Part shown: piece by piece, positions 1-7,015 of the stretch | How positions within the stretch are numbered: the stretch's first letter is position 1 | Layout of the letters: each line of letters begins with the position of its first letter | From: Sphingobium chlorophenolicum | Lineage (GTDB): Bacteria; Pseudomonadota; Alphaproteobacteria; Sphingomonadales; Sphingomonadaceae | DNA: 64,000 nucleotides | Reading direction: 5' to 3' | Assembly (NCBI RefSeq): GCF_000722875.1 | Contig: NZ_JFHR01000001.1 | Span: 1 to 64,000, forward strand | Program-made: the position numbers and the translations under genes | Notes under the pieces: model-generated | Database searches by the model: none | Seen by the model: only the letters and a program-made list of their open reading frames with translations | Told to the model about the DNA's origin: nothing

Positions 1-1
1 C

Positions 2-124
2 GAGAATATGTTCGGCAGGATCAAGGACTGGCGGCGCATCCACACGCGCTACGATCGTTGCGCCCATACCTTCATGTCCGCCATCTGCATCGCCGCGACC
101 GTCATATTCTGGATCAATCAATGA
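2..124 (+). CDS. IS5-family transposase, C-terminal end (partial)
   Basis: The last 40 codons of a transposase enter from the left edge and stop with TGA at 122-124. The translated tail has the RYDRCAHTFMSAICIAA motif followed by a hydrophobic IFW ending, which is characteristic of the C-terminus of IS5-group DDE transposases. The bases just after the stop (GTCCTGACCC then TA) look like the terminal inverted repeat and the TA target of this group, so the element probably ends near 135. The rest of the IS is outside the window, so I cannot tell whether it is intact. It lies between the integrase gene and the unseen part of the island. Confidence 0.75.
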   Translation, partial: ENMFGRIKDWRRIHTRYDRCAHTFMSAICIAATVIFWINQ

Positions 125-187
125 GTCCTGACCCTAGCGCGGCGCAGGATGTCCGCCGTAGGCCATCGGCGCTGCTGGTTAGCGTCC

Positions 188-1603
188 TCACGCATGGCTC
201 GCCTCCTTTGTCTCGTCGCGCTTAGTACCGGGAGGGACGGCACGGTTTTCCCCGGCGCGATGACGGAACGGCCGATAGTTTCCGAGCTTGGTGCGCGAAG
301 CATACTGGCCATCCTCGAACCCAAGGGGCTTGCCGGCTGCCGTCAGCACCGGCTCTATCGCCTCGACTTCAGGCGCCACCGAAGGAACATCGACGACCGG
401 CGGCGGCACGGGGGGCGAGCTCGCGGGGCGTCCACCAAGCAACGCTTGCCGCCGCTGGTTCACTGCCTCCGCCGCAGCGCGCACGGGATCATCTTCGGTG
501 TGCACGTATTTCATGAACATGGTGACCGTCTTGTGGGCGGTGAGAGCCATACCGACCTTCACAGGGATGCCGGAGTTGGCGATGTCGGTCGCCGAGCGAT
601 GCCGAATGCCATGCGTTCCGATATGCGGGAGCCCGGCACGCTGAAGAATGCGCCGCCAGCCCTGGTAATAAGTGTGCTTCGACATCGGCAGTTTGGGGTC
701 GAAGACGGACGGGCAGACGAATGGCGATTCCTCGAGCAGCGGTGCGGTCTCGAAGAGCCGCTGCGCTTCTGCGCTCATGGGCTTGGACATGCCACCAGTC
801 TTGCTGTCGGGCCACACGACGCGCTGATTGTCGTAGTCGATCCAAGCCCACTCGAGCTGCAGGATCTCCGACATGCGCGCCGCGAATTCGAACTGGAGCC
901 GGATCGCCAGAAGGATGAACGGATGCTCAAGCCCCTCCGCCTCGGCGCGCGCGAGGTAGGCGAAGAGCTTCTTCATCTCGCTGTCAGTGATGAGGCGGGT
1001 CTTTCCCCGTTCCGGATACTTCGGGACGTGGCGGCACGGGTTCGACCCATCGGGGCGCATGCCCCAGACCTCGGCCATGTTGAACATCTTCCGCACGGCG
1101 GCGAGGACGCGGTTCGCGTTCGTGGGCTTCTTCGACATCTTCTTCATCAGATTCGAGATGTCGGCACGCGTGACGTCGGGTACCTTCAGCTGGCCGAGCA
1201 CTGGGATGATGTAGCGCTTGCCGTAACCGCGGTTCGAATGGACGGTGGATGGCTTGTTGCGGCTCTCCGAGTAGTCGGTGATGAACCGGTCGAAGAGTTC
1301 TTTGACCGTCGGCGCCTGCCGGGCCGTGGCCCGCTCGGCGCTGGGATCGACGCCACGGCGAACCTCGGCCAACCAGTCCTGGGCGATCCCTCGGGCTTGC
1401 TCGACGGTGATCTCGCCGTAGCGGCCGATAGCGGGCTTACGGCGCTGTCCGTTGTGGGCGACATAAGCCACCATGAAAATCTTGCGGCCGGCGGGCGTGA
1501 CCTTGACAAGGAACCCGGGTATCGTCGTATCCCGGAGTTCGTAATCGCGCTCCTGCGGGGTTGCGGCGTCTACAGCGGTCTTGGTGAGTTTGATTTTGGG
1601 CAT
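188..1603 (-). CDS. Tyrosine recombinase / phage-type integrase
   Basis: This site-specific recombinase of 471 residues probably integrates and excises the element at the neighbouring tRNA-Leu. Residues 1-90 match the arm-binding DUF4102-type domain of P4-like integrases, about 97-190 form the SAM-like core-binding domain, and about 200-385 the catalytic domain. The catalytic set is visible as Arg243 (AARMSE), Lys268 (SKTGG), His331 and Arg334 (HGIRHR), His357 (TAHKT) and nucleophile Tyr366 (MKYVH). About 85 residues beyond the catalytic domain are proline-rich and unusual in length. The start lies about 180 bp from the tRNA fragment and the gene reads into the element. It appears intact, so the element may still be mobile. 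Confidence 0.93.
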   Translation of the reverse strand: MPKIKLTKTAVDAATPQERDYELRDTTIPGFLVKVTPAGRKIFMVAYVAHNGQRRKPAIGRYGEITVEQARGIAQDWLAEVRRGVDPSAERATARQAPTVKELFDRFITDYSESRNKPSTVHSNRGYGKRYIIPVLGQLKVPDVTRADISNLMKKMSKKPTNANRVLAAVRKMFNMAEVWGMRPDGSNPCRHVPKYPERGKTRLITDSEMKKLFAYLARAEAEGLEHPFILLAIRLQFEFAARMSEILQLEWAWIDYDNQRVVWPDSKTGGMSKPMSAEAQRLFETAPLLEESPFVCPSVFDPKLPMSKHTYYQGWRRILQRAGLPHIGTHGIRHRSATDIANSGIPVKVGMALTAHKTVTMFMKYVHTEDDPVRAAAEAVNQRRQALLGGRPASSPPVPPPVVDVPSVAPEVEAIEPVLTAAGKPLGFEDGQYASRTKLGNYRPFRHRAGENRAVPPGTKRDETKEASHA

Positions 1604-1781
1604 TCCTAACCTCCGTTGAGGTCGGATTTCAGGTGCAGAATAGGTGCACCTAGAAAGCCAACCGTAGCGTACGTCCGGCTAGGTATGTGTGATCTGAGAA
1701 CCGAAAAAAGCTAGTGCTGACAATCGGTTATCGGGAAAACGGATACTGCCGGATACACAAAGGATAGGGCATATCCGGTCT

Positions 1782-1834
1782 CTCAAAATCCGGTTCCGAA
1801 AGGAGTGTCGGTTCGATTCCGACCGCCCGCACCA
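1782..1834 (+). other. tRNA-Leu(CAA) 3' fragment, attachment site
   Basis: The segment reads as the 3' part of a class II tRNA: anticodon loop CTCAAAA (1782-1788, anticodon CAA), 3' anticodon stem, a variable arm TCC-GAAA-GGA, a T-arm GTCGG-TTCGATT-CCGAC (1807-1823), acceptor strand CGCCCGC (1824-1830), discriminator A and encoded CCA (1832-1834). No matching GCGGGCG acceptor strand or D-arm lies upstream, so this is not a complete gene. It is best read as the duplicated core left by integrase-mediated insertion, with the reconstituted tRNA gene at the far end of the element. Confidence 0.8.
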
Positions 1835-1859
1835 TCCTTGATTTGGCTTCAGCCTTCGC

Positions 1860-2456
1860 TCAGGCCGTGGCGGACTTTTCCGGCGAATAATCATCAGCCA
1901 CGAACCGCGCCGCCGCCGTCAGGATTCGGCGCGACAATGTCTCGTCATTGACCGCTCGCGCCAGAGTGAGCGCTCCGACCAGCGTGGAAAGGATTATGGC
2001 TGCGTCATCGAAATCTTTGCGTTTGGGCGAGGAAGACAGGACGTCTTCGAATAATTCCAAATGCGCTTCCACGCCTTCGGTGAATTTGGAACGCACCCCA
2101 TCCCCTTCTCGCGCCGCATCGGATGCCAGCGCGGCGAGCGCGCAGCCCCCTGACGCGAAGTCGCGATGGGCCACCGACAGATAATAGTTGGCGAGCGCAG
2201 ACACGGGCCGGTCTGCGTCGGCGCAAGCCGCGTCGGCCAGCTTGTTCACGCTCTGGGTCAAGGCCCGTTCGCTCGCCTCCTCCGCCAGCGCCGCCTTGGA
2301 TGGAAATTGCCCGTAAAAAGCGCCGCGGGTGAGGCCCGCGCCCTTCATCAGGTCATCCAATCCGATCCCATCGAAACCATGCTCCCGGAACAGACGGCTC
2401 GCGACATCGATCACATGCTCCCGGTTCATTTCCGCCTGTTTTCGACTGACGCGCAT
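1860..2456 (-). CDS. TetR/AcrR-family transcriptional regulator
   Basis: A one-component repressor of 198 residues. Residues about 12-58 form the TetR helix-turn-helix (VIDVASRLFREHGFDGIGLDDL, then LTRGAFYGQFPSKAAL), followed by an all-helical ligand-binding domain resembling the AcrR C-terminal type. It is divergent from the alpha/beta hydrolase at 2550, with 93 bp between the starts. Two dyads lie in that gap, so the simplest reading is that it represses itself and the hydrolase. The ligand is unknown. It is the first chromosomal gene beyond the island attachment site. Confidence 0.9.
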   Translation of the reverse strand: MRVSRKQAEMNREHVIDVASRLFREHGFDGIGLDDLMKGAGLTRGAFYGQFPSKAALAEEASERALTQSVNKLADAACADADRPVSALANYYLSVAHRDFASGGCALAALASDAAREGDGVRSKFTEGVEAHLELFEDVLSSSPKRKDFDDAAIILSTLVGALTLARAVNDETLSRRILTAAARFVADDYSPEKSATA

Positions 2457-2486
2457 TTTCTCCCTTTCAGCCGCTTGACTCGTTAA

Positions 2487-2523
2487 ATGTCGAATGACAT
2501 CTATAATAAATGTTGATCATCAT
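2487..2523. promoter_or_regulatory. Two dyads between tetR and hydrolase (candidate operators)
   Basis: ATGTC-GAAT-GACAT (2487-2500) is a perfect inverted repeat, and ATGTTGATCATCAT (2510-2523) is a dyad with one mismatched pair. Both lie between the divergent starts at 2456 and 2550, where a TetR protein would be expected to bind. Assignment to this regulator is inferred from position. Confidence 0.45.
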
Positions 2524-2549
2524 GTAAACGCCTGGCTCGCGTCAGGCCG

Positions 2550-3413
2550 ATGAAAGTGAAAGGAACGCTCGTGTCGACGGCAGCAACTGCTCCAACCCAA
2601 TTCGTGGAGGTCGGCGGGCGCCGGCTGGCTTATAGAGACTTCGGCGCGGGCACCCCCTTGCTGCTCTGCCTCAGATTTCGGGGCACCATGGATAGCTGGG
2701 ATCCGGCCTTTCTCGACGGGCTTGCCGACAACGGATTCAGGGTCATCATCTTCGACTATAGCGGCCTGGGTTCCTCCACGGGGGAGCGCACCTACAACCC
2801 GGCCTCGCTCGCGCGGGACGCCGCGGACCTGCTCGGCGCGTTGCAGATCGAAAAAGCGGCCGTCGGCGGCTGGTCGGTCGGCGGAATCGCCGCGCAGATC
2901 CTGCTCGCAACGGCGCCGCAGCGCGTCAGCCACCTGGTCCTGATCGCCACCACGCCGCCGGGACAACTGGTCAAGAGCGGCGAGCCTCTATTCTACGAAC
3001 TGGCCAAGCGGGACAATGATTTCGAAGACGTCGTCGCCCTGTTCTTCGAACCCAAGTCGGCGGCGAGCCGCCTCGCCGCCGAGCAGTCCGAACAGCGGAT
3101 CGCCGGGCGGACGACGGACCTTTCTCCGGCCGTTCCCTACGAATGGGCTGGTCCGCAATTGGGCGACGGCCCGCGCAACCCGATGTTTCCGGCCGACGCG
3201 GTGTTGCAGGCGCTCAAGAACACGAAGGTTCCTGTCGTCCATATCGGCGGCGACCATGACATCATCTTTCCGGTGGAAAACTGGCACGCCCTGGCCGGTG
3301 AACTGCCGACCCTTCGGATAGTGACATTCCCTGAGACGGGCCATGGCCCGCAACATCAATATCCGAAGGAGAGCGCGGACTATATCGCCTCCTTCGTCAA
3401 AAACGCCCGCTAA
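2550..3413 (+). CDS. Alpha/beta hydrolase
   Basis: A 287-residue cytoplasmic alpha/beta-fold hydrolase. The nucleophile elbow is G-W-S-V-G with Ser109, an acidic residue follows in GGDHD (Asp235 or Asp237), and the catalytic His265 lies in ETGHGPQ. The usual HG oxyanion motif after the first core strand is replaced by LRFRGTMDSW, a variation also seen in bacterial members of this family. No signal peptide is evident. The gene is divergent from a TetR regulator and is probably its target. Substrate cannot be inferred; an ester, lactone or haloalkane are all possible. A hairpin follows the stop but its T-run belongs to the opposite strand. Confidence 0.88.
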   Translation: MKVKGTLVSTAATAPTQFVEVGGRRLAYRDFGAGTPLLLCLRFRGTMDSWDPAFLDGLADNGFRVIIFDYSGLGSSTGERTYNPASLARDAADLLGALQIEKAAVGGWSVGGIAAQILLATAPQRVSHLVLIATTPPGQLVKSGEPLFYELAKRDNDFEDVVALFFEPKSAASRLAAEQSEQRIAGRTTDLSPAVPYEWAGPQLGDGPRNPMFPADAVLQALKNTKVPVVHIGGDHDIIFPVENWHALAGELPTLRIVTFPETGHGPQHQYPKESADYIASFVKNAR

Positions 3414-3420
3414 CGCAGCC

Positions 3421-3451
3421 AAAAAAGCCCGGCAGCCATTGGCTGCCGGGC
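3421..3451 (-). terminator. Intrinsic terminator of the aminotransferase gene
   Basis: A perfect 11-bp stem (GCCCGGCAGCC / GGCTGCCGGGC) with a 3-nt loop at 3427-3451 is followed on the minus strand by six T residues (complement of 3421-3426). It lies downstream of the aminotransferase stop at 3551, separated by about 100 bp. Confidence 0.8.
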
Positions 3452-3550
3452 AGGCGAGCTTTCACAAAGTAAAAGCTTCGGGTCGCGGCGCGGCGATTAA
3501 CCATAAATATTTAGAATGCCAGCGAAATTCCGCGATACATCCAAAATGGA

Positions 3551-4696
3551 TCAATCCCCTGCCGCGCCGCCCTGCAATCTGAACCACGGGATCATCCGCG
3601 CAATCGCATCCTCCACCCTGTCAGTGGAAACGGCAAAGCTGAACCGCACATGCCGATGCCCGTCCACCGGATCGAAATCGATCCCCGGCGCCGTCGCCAC
3701 CCCCGTCTCCCGCAACAGCCGCTGACAGAAGGACAGGCTGTCATTGGTCAGATGCCCCACATCCGCATAAATGTAGAAGGCCCCATCCGGCGGCGCGATC
3801 TCCTTCAAACCCAGCGCAGGCAACGCCGCCAGCAGCAACTCCCGATTACGGCGGTAGGTCGCGACATGCCCCTCCAGCTCATCGATGCAGTCGAACGCCT
3901 TCAACCCCGCATGCTGCGCCAGGGAAGGCGGCGTCAGGAACAAATTCCCCATCCGCGCCCGCGCCGCGTCGATCAGGTCGGGCGGAAACACCACCCAGCC
4001 CAGCCGCCACCCGGCCATGGAAAAATATTTGGAAAAGCTGTTCACGACCACCGCGTCCGGCGCGAATTCCAGCATCGACCGCGCCGCTTCCCCGTAACTC
4101 AGTCCATGATAAATCTCGTCCGACACGATCCGGATGCCCCGCGCCCGGCAAACCCCGGCGATCCGCGCCATCTCCTCCGCCGGGATGATGGTCCCGGTAG
4201 GATTGGCCGGACTGGCGATGATCACGCCATCGGGCGCGGGTGCCCTGGCCTCCAAAGCCGCCGCACCGATCTGATAGCGCTCGGCAGGCCCGCAATCGAC
4301 CTCCAGCGGCTCCAGATACATCGCCTTCAACGTGTTCCGATAGGCCACATAACCGGGCCGCGCCGTAGCCACCCGCGCTCCCGGCGCGAACAGGCTGCTC
4401 AGCGCCAGCACCAACCCCGGCGAAGCCCCGCAGGTCAGCAATATCTGCTCCGCCTCCACCGCCACGCCGTACCGTTCCCGATAATGCAGCGCGATCCGCT
4501 CCTTTAGCGTGGGGCTTTCCCAATAGCCCATCGGATCGCGGTCCAGCACGGCATGGGCCTCCGCAATCGCGGCGGATGGCGCCCCGGTGGAAGGCTGGCC
4601 GAATTCCATATGCAGGATGGACCGCCCCTCCGCCTCCAGCCTGTGGGCTTCCCGGCTGATGGCGATGGCGTGAAAAGGATCAATATTGGCAACCAT
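3551..4696 (-). CDS. PLP-dependent aminotransferase, class I/II
   Basis: A fold-type I aminotransferase of 381 residues that would swap an amino group between an amino acid and a 2-oxo acid. Signature positions are visible: ASPANPTG (Asn165), SDEIYHGL (Asp193 binding the pyridine nitrogen, Tyr196), SFSKYFSMAGWRLGW with the Schiff-base Lys223, and an arginine near the C-terminus in HVRFSF for substrate carboxylate binding. The length fits aspartate/aromatic-type enzymes. It is divergent from a small membrane protein gene 54 bp away and ends at a clear terminator, so it is probably monocistronic. Exact amino-donor specificity cannot be assigned. Confidence 0.9.
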   Translation of the reverse strand: MVANIDPFHAIAISREAHRLEAEGRSILHMEFGQPSTGAPSAAIAEAHAVLDRDPMGYWESPTLKERIALHYRERYGVAVEAEQILLTCGASPGLVLALSSLFAPGARVATARPGYVAYRNTLKAMYLEPLEVDCGPAERYQIGAAALEARAPAPDGVIIASPANPTGTIIPAEEMARIAGVCRARGIRIVSDEIYHGLSYGEAARSMLEFAPDAVVVNSFSKYFSMAGWRLGWVVFPPDLIDAARARMGNLFLTPPSLAQHAGLKAFDCIDELEGHVATYRRNRELLLAALPALGLKEIAPPDGAFYIYADVGHLTNDSLSFCQRLLRETGVATAPGIDFDPVDGHRHVRFSFAVSTDRVEDAIARMIPWFRLQGGAAGD

Positions 4697-4750
4697 GCGC
4701 CGCCTCTTACCCGCCCCGCAACCTTGTCACAATTGCCGCGTTGGACGTGG

Positions 4751-5014
4751 GTGAACGAAACCATCCTCGACGCCCTGCAATATTATGGCGCCGCCGCCGC
4801 GACCATCGCCGCCCTCATCGTATCGCTGAACCTCGGCCGCCGCATCACCGGCTGGGCGTTCATATTGTTCGTGACTTCCTCGATCGCCCTGATCGCCTGG
4901 GGTTTCCTGTCCGAAGACAGCGAAGGCATCGGCTTCCAGAATATCGCCCTGCTCGGTATCAACATGGTCGGCGTCTGGCGCTACCTTTTCTCAAAGCACA
5001 AACCCCGCGACTAA
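4751..5014 (+). CDS. Small integral membrane protein, unknown function
   Basis: I do not recognise a named family. With the GTG start at 4751 the product is 87 residues, with hydrophobic segments at roughly 12-30 and 36-53 and a third weaker one near 62-80 that ends in a basic tail (YLFSKHKPRD). The frame stays open upstream, but the composition changes from arginine-rich antisense-type sequence to membrane protein exactly at this GTG, which supports the start. No strong ribosome-binding site is visible. It is divergent from the aminotransferase and followed by an intergenic hairpin repeat. Confidence 0.65.
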   Translation: MNETILDALQYYGAAAATIAALIVSLNLGRRITGWAFILFVTSSIALIAWGFLSEDSEGIGFQNIALLGINMVGVWRYLFSKHKPRD

Positions 5015-5019
5015 ATTCC

Positions 5020-5110
5020 CGTCATTCCCGCGAAGGCGGGAATCCATCTCCTGACCGTCCCGCCTTACTCAACTGATGTGAGATGGATTCCCGCCTACGC
5101 GGGAATGACG
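5020..5110. repeat. Long inverted-repeat intergenic element
   Basis: CGTCATTCCCGCG at 5020-5032 is mirrored by CGCGGGAATGACG at 5098-5110, and inner arms GGGAATCCATCTC / GAGATGGATTCCC extend the pairing. The element fills the gap between two convergent genes. Related hairpins with the same GCGAAGGC-type tip occur near 36868 and 38552. Confidence 0.85.
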
Positions 5111-5124
5111 ATTCAGAAGCGGCA

Positions 5125-5814
5125 TCACTCCGAAATCCACACCTCCACCGAAACCGCATGCTGGCAAAGCGCCACCCGGATCGGTAATTCCTCCACCGGC
5201 CCTCCCGCCAAAGCCCGGTCATAAACCGCCTTCTTCGCCGCCCCGCCAATCTGCAAAAACACATGACGGCTCGCCAATATAGCCGCCGCGCTCATCGACA
5301 TGCGCTGATGCGGCGCGGCGGGCGGCGTCACCGCCAGCGTCAAGGCTACGGTCGAAAGCCCCTCCGCCAATTCTCCGGCCCCCGGAAACAGCGAAGCCGT
5401 ATGCCCATCCTCCCCCATGCCCAACAGCACGATATCCAACGGCCAGGGCAGGGCCGCAAAAGCCGCCTCGCACTCGGCCTGCCCGGCATAGGAGTCCGCC
5501 GCCTTATTCTTCATCGGAACGAACCGCGCCGCCGCAGCCTTACCCTGCAACAAAGTCTCACGCACCAGCCGCTCATTGCTGTCCGCATGGTCCGGCGCGA
5601 CCCAACGCTCATCGACCAGCGTCACGATCACCTTGCCCCAATCGAGCGCCGCGCCCGCCAAAGCCTCCAGCACCGGCCTGGGCGACCGTCCGCCCGACAA
5701 GGCGATGGTCGCCACCCCCCGCTGCGCGACGGCGTCGCCCAGTATCAGGGCGATCCGCCGCGCCATATCCGCCGCCGCCAGCGCCCCATCTACGAAAAGA
5801 TGTTCGGTCGGCAT
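5125..5814 (-). CDS. pgl: 6-phosphogluconolactonase
   Basis: This enzyme hydrolyses 6-phosphogluconolactone to 6-phosphogluconate in the pentose-phosphate and Entner-Doudoroff routes. The 229-residue length is typical. Family signatures are ALSGGRSPRPVLEAL near residues 39-53, VDERWVAPDHADSNE near 67-81, and LLGMGEDGHTASLFPG near 128-143, which contains the catalytic histidine region. It begins 4 bp downstream of galE on the same strand, so the two are probably cotranscribed. It ends at an intergenic hairpin repeat. Confidence 0.95.
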   Translation of the reverse strand: MPTEHLFVDGALAAADMARRIALILGDAVAQRGVATIALSGGRSPRPVLEALAGAALDWGKVIVTLVDERWVAPDHADSNERLVRETLLQGKAAAARFVPMKNKAADSYAGQAECEAAFAALPWPLDIVLLGMGEDGHTASLFPGAGELAEGLSTVALTLAVTPPAAPHQRMSMSAAAILASRHVFLQIGGAAKKAVYDRALAGGPVEELPIRVALCQHAVSVEVWISE

Positions 5815-5818
5815 GGCG

Positions 5819-6823
5819 TTACTCCCCGCGTATCTCCGTCAGCCTGCGCTCCCATGCCAGTGCATGGGTCACGATCTGATCGAGATCGGCATAAAGCGGC
5901 GTCCAGGGAAATTCCCCCATGATCGCCCGATTGTCGGAAATCAGCGCATCCGGATCGCCCGCGCGCCGCCCCTCCATCCGCCGGTCGATCTTCAGGTTCG
6001 TCACCCGGTCCACGGCGTCCAGCACCTCCAGCACCGAAAAACCGCGCCCATAACCGCAATTCAGCAGATAATTCTGCTCCGGTTTCGCCATCAAAGCCTC
6101 CAGCGCCAGCACATGCGCCGCCGCCAGATCGGTGACATGGATATAGTCGCGCACCCCGGTCCCGTCCGGCGTATCGAAATCCGTCCCGAACACCGAAACA
6201 TGGCTCCGCTTGCCGAGCGCTGCCTCGACGGCCACCTTGATCAAGTGCGTCGCCCCCGCCGTAGACTGCCCCGTCCGCCCCGCCGGATCGGCCCCGGCGA
6301 CGTTGAAATAACGCAGCGCGCAGAAATTCATCGCATGCGCCGCGCTCACGTCGCGCAGCATATATTCGGTCATCAGCTTCGACATGCCATAGGGATTGAT
6401 CGGCCGCTGTGGCGTCGTTTCCCTGACCGGACTTTCCTCCGGAATCCCATAGGTCGCCGCCGTCGAGGAAAAGATGAAATGCGGCACGCCCACCGTCACC
6501 ACGCTCTCGATCAGGTCGCGGGTCTTGGCGCTGTTGTTATGATAATATTTCAGCGGATTTTCGACCGATTCCGGCACCACGACCGATCCGGCGAAATGCA
6601 TCACCGCCTTCACCCCATGGTCGCGCAGCGTCTGCTGCACCAGCGGCTGGTCAGCAATATCCCCCTGAACGAAGGCCACATCGCCCGGCACCGCCCAACG
6701 GAAACCCGTCACCAGATTGTCGATCACCACGACGCCATAACCCGCGTCGCGCAGCGCCAACACGGCATGGCTGCCAATATAGCCGGCCCCGCCCGTGACC
6801 AGAACCGTCGGCTTGTCGCTCAT
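5819..6823 (-). CDS. galE: UDP-glucose 4-epimerase
   Basis: An extended short-chain dehydrogenase that interconverts UDP-glucose and UDP-galactose for polysaccharide synthesis. The NAD-binding TGGAGYIGSH sits at residues 9-18, the catalytic Tyr-Lys pair lies in NPYGMSKLMTE, and a serine-threonine stretch (SSTAATYG) precedes it. I start at ATG 6823 because GGGAG precedes it and the frame upstream only translates a repeat. The protein is 334 residues, as expected for GalE. It is upstream of pgl with a 4-bp gap. Confidence 0.95.
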   Translation of the reverse strand: MSDKPTVLVTGGAGYIGSHAVLALRDAGYGVVVIDNLVTGFRWAVPGDVAFVQGDIADQPLVQQTLRDHGVKAVMHFAGSVVVPESVENPLKYYHNNSAKTRDLIESVVTVGVPHFIFSSTAATYGIPEESPVRETTPQRPINPYGMSKLMTEYMLRDVSAAHAMNFCALRYFNVAGADPAGRTGQSTAGATHLIKVAVEAALGKRSHVSVFGTDFDTPDGTGVRDYIHVTDLAAAHVLALEALMAKPEQNYLLNCGYGRGFSVLEVLDAVDRVTNLKIDRRMEGRRAGDPDALISDNRAIMGEFPWTPLYADLDQIVTHALAWERRLTEIRGE

Positions 6824-6862
6824 AAAATCTCCCTGTGACACGCGCTGCCATACCCTTTTACC

Positions 6863-6950
6863 GTCATGCTGAACTTGTTTCAGCATCCATCGTGCCTCCA
6901 GCGCAATTCTTGCAAGAGGCACGATGGACCCGAACCAGGTTCAGGATGCC
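6863..6950. repeat. Inverted pair of intergenic repeat arms
   Basis: The arm at 6863-6898 (starting GTCATGCTGAAC) is followed by its approximate reverse complement at 6916-6950. The inner 12 bp CCATCGTGCCTC / GAGGCACGATGG pair perfectly. It fills the gap between galE and the end of the FadJ-type gene. Confidence 0.8.
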
Positions 6951-7015
6951 GACAAGGCGGCAAGCCCGTTCTTTATCAGGGGACTAGATCAGCTTCGCGA
7001 CGATTCCCACCCCAT

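Larger units (their letters stand above)
1..1834. mobile_element. Terminal part of a tRNA-Leu-integrated mobile element
   Basis: The stretch from the window edge to the tRNA-Leu 3' fragment holds an IS5-type transposase end, then a tyrosine integrase transcribed away from the tRNA fragment. An integrase next to a partial tRNA 3' end is the usual boundary of an integrative island or prophage, so ordinary chromosome should start at about 1835. The other end and most of the cargo lie outside the window. The limits are inferred from context, not from an observed pair of direct repeats. Confidence 0.7.

Noticed and set aside
149-1609. Long plus-strand ORF opposite the integrase
   Set aside because: It mirrors the integrase gene, which has a complete catalytic set. 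The plus-strand product is His/Arg-rich antisense sequence with no motif.
1741-1834. Complete tRNA-Leu gene
   Set aside because: No 5' acceptor strand complementary to CGCCCGC, no D-arm, and the 5' anticodon stem does not pair in register; only the 3' part is present.
1679-1894. Minus-strand ORF over the tRNA fragment
   Set aside because: The WCGRSESNRH-type segment is a well-known false translation of tRNA 3' ends; no ribosome-binding site.
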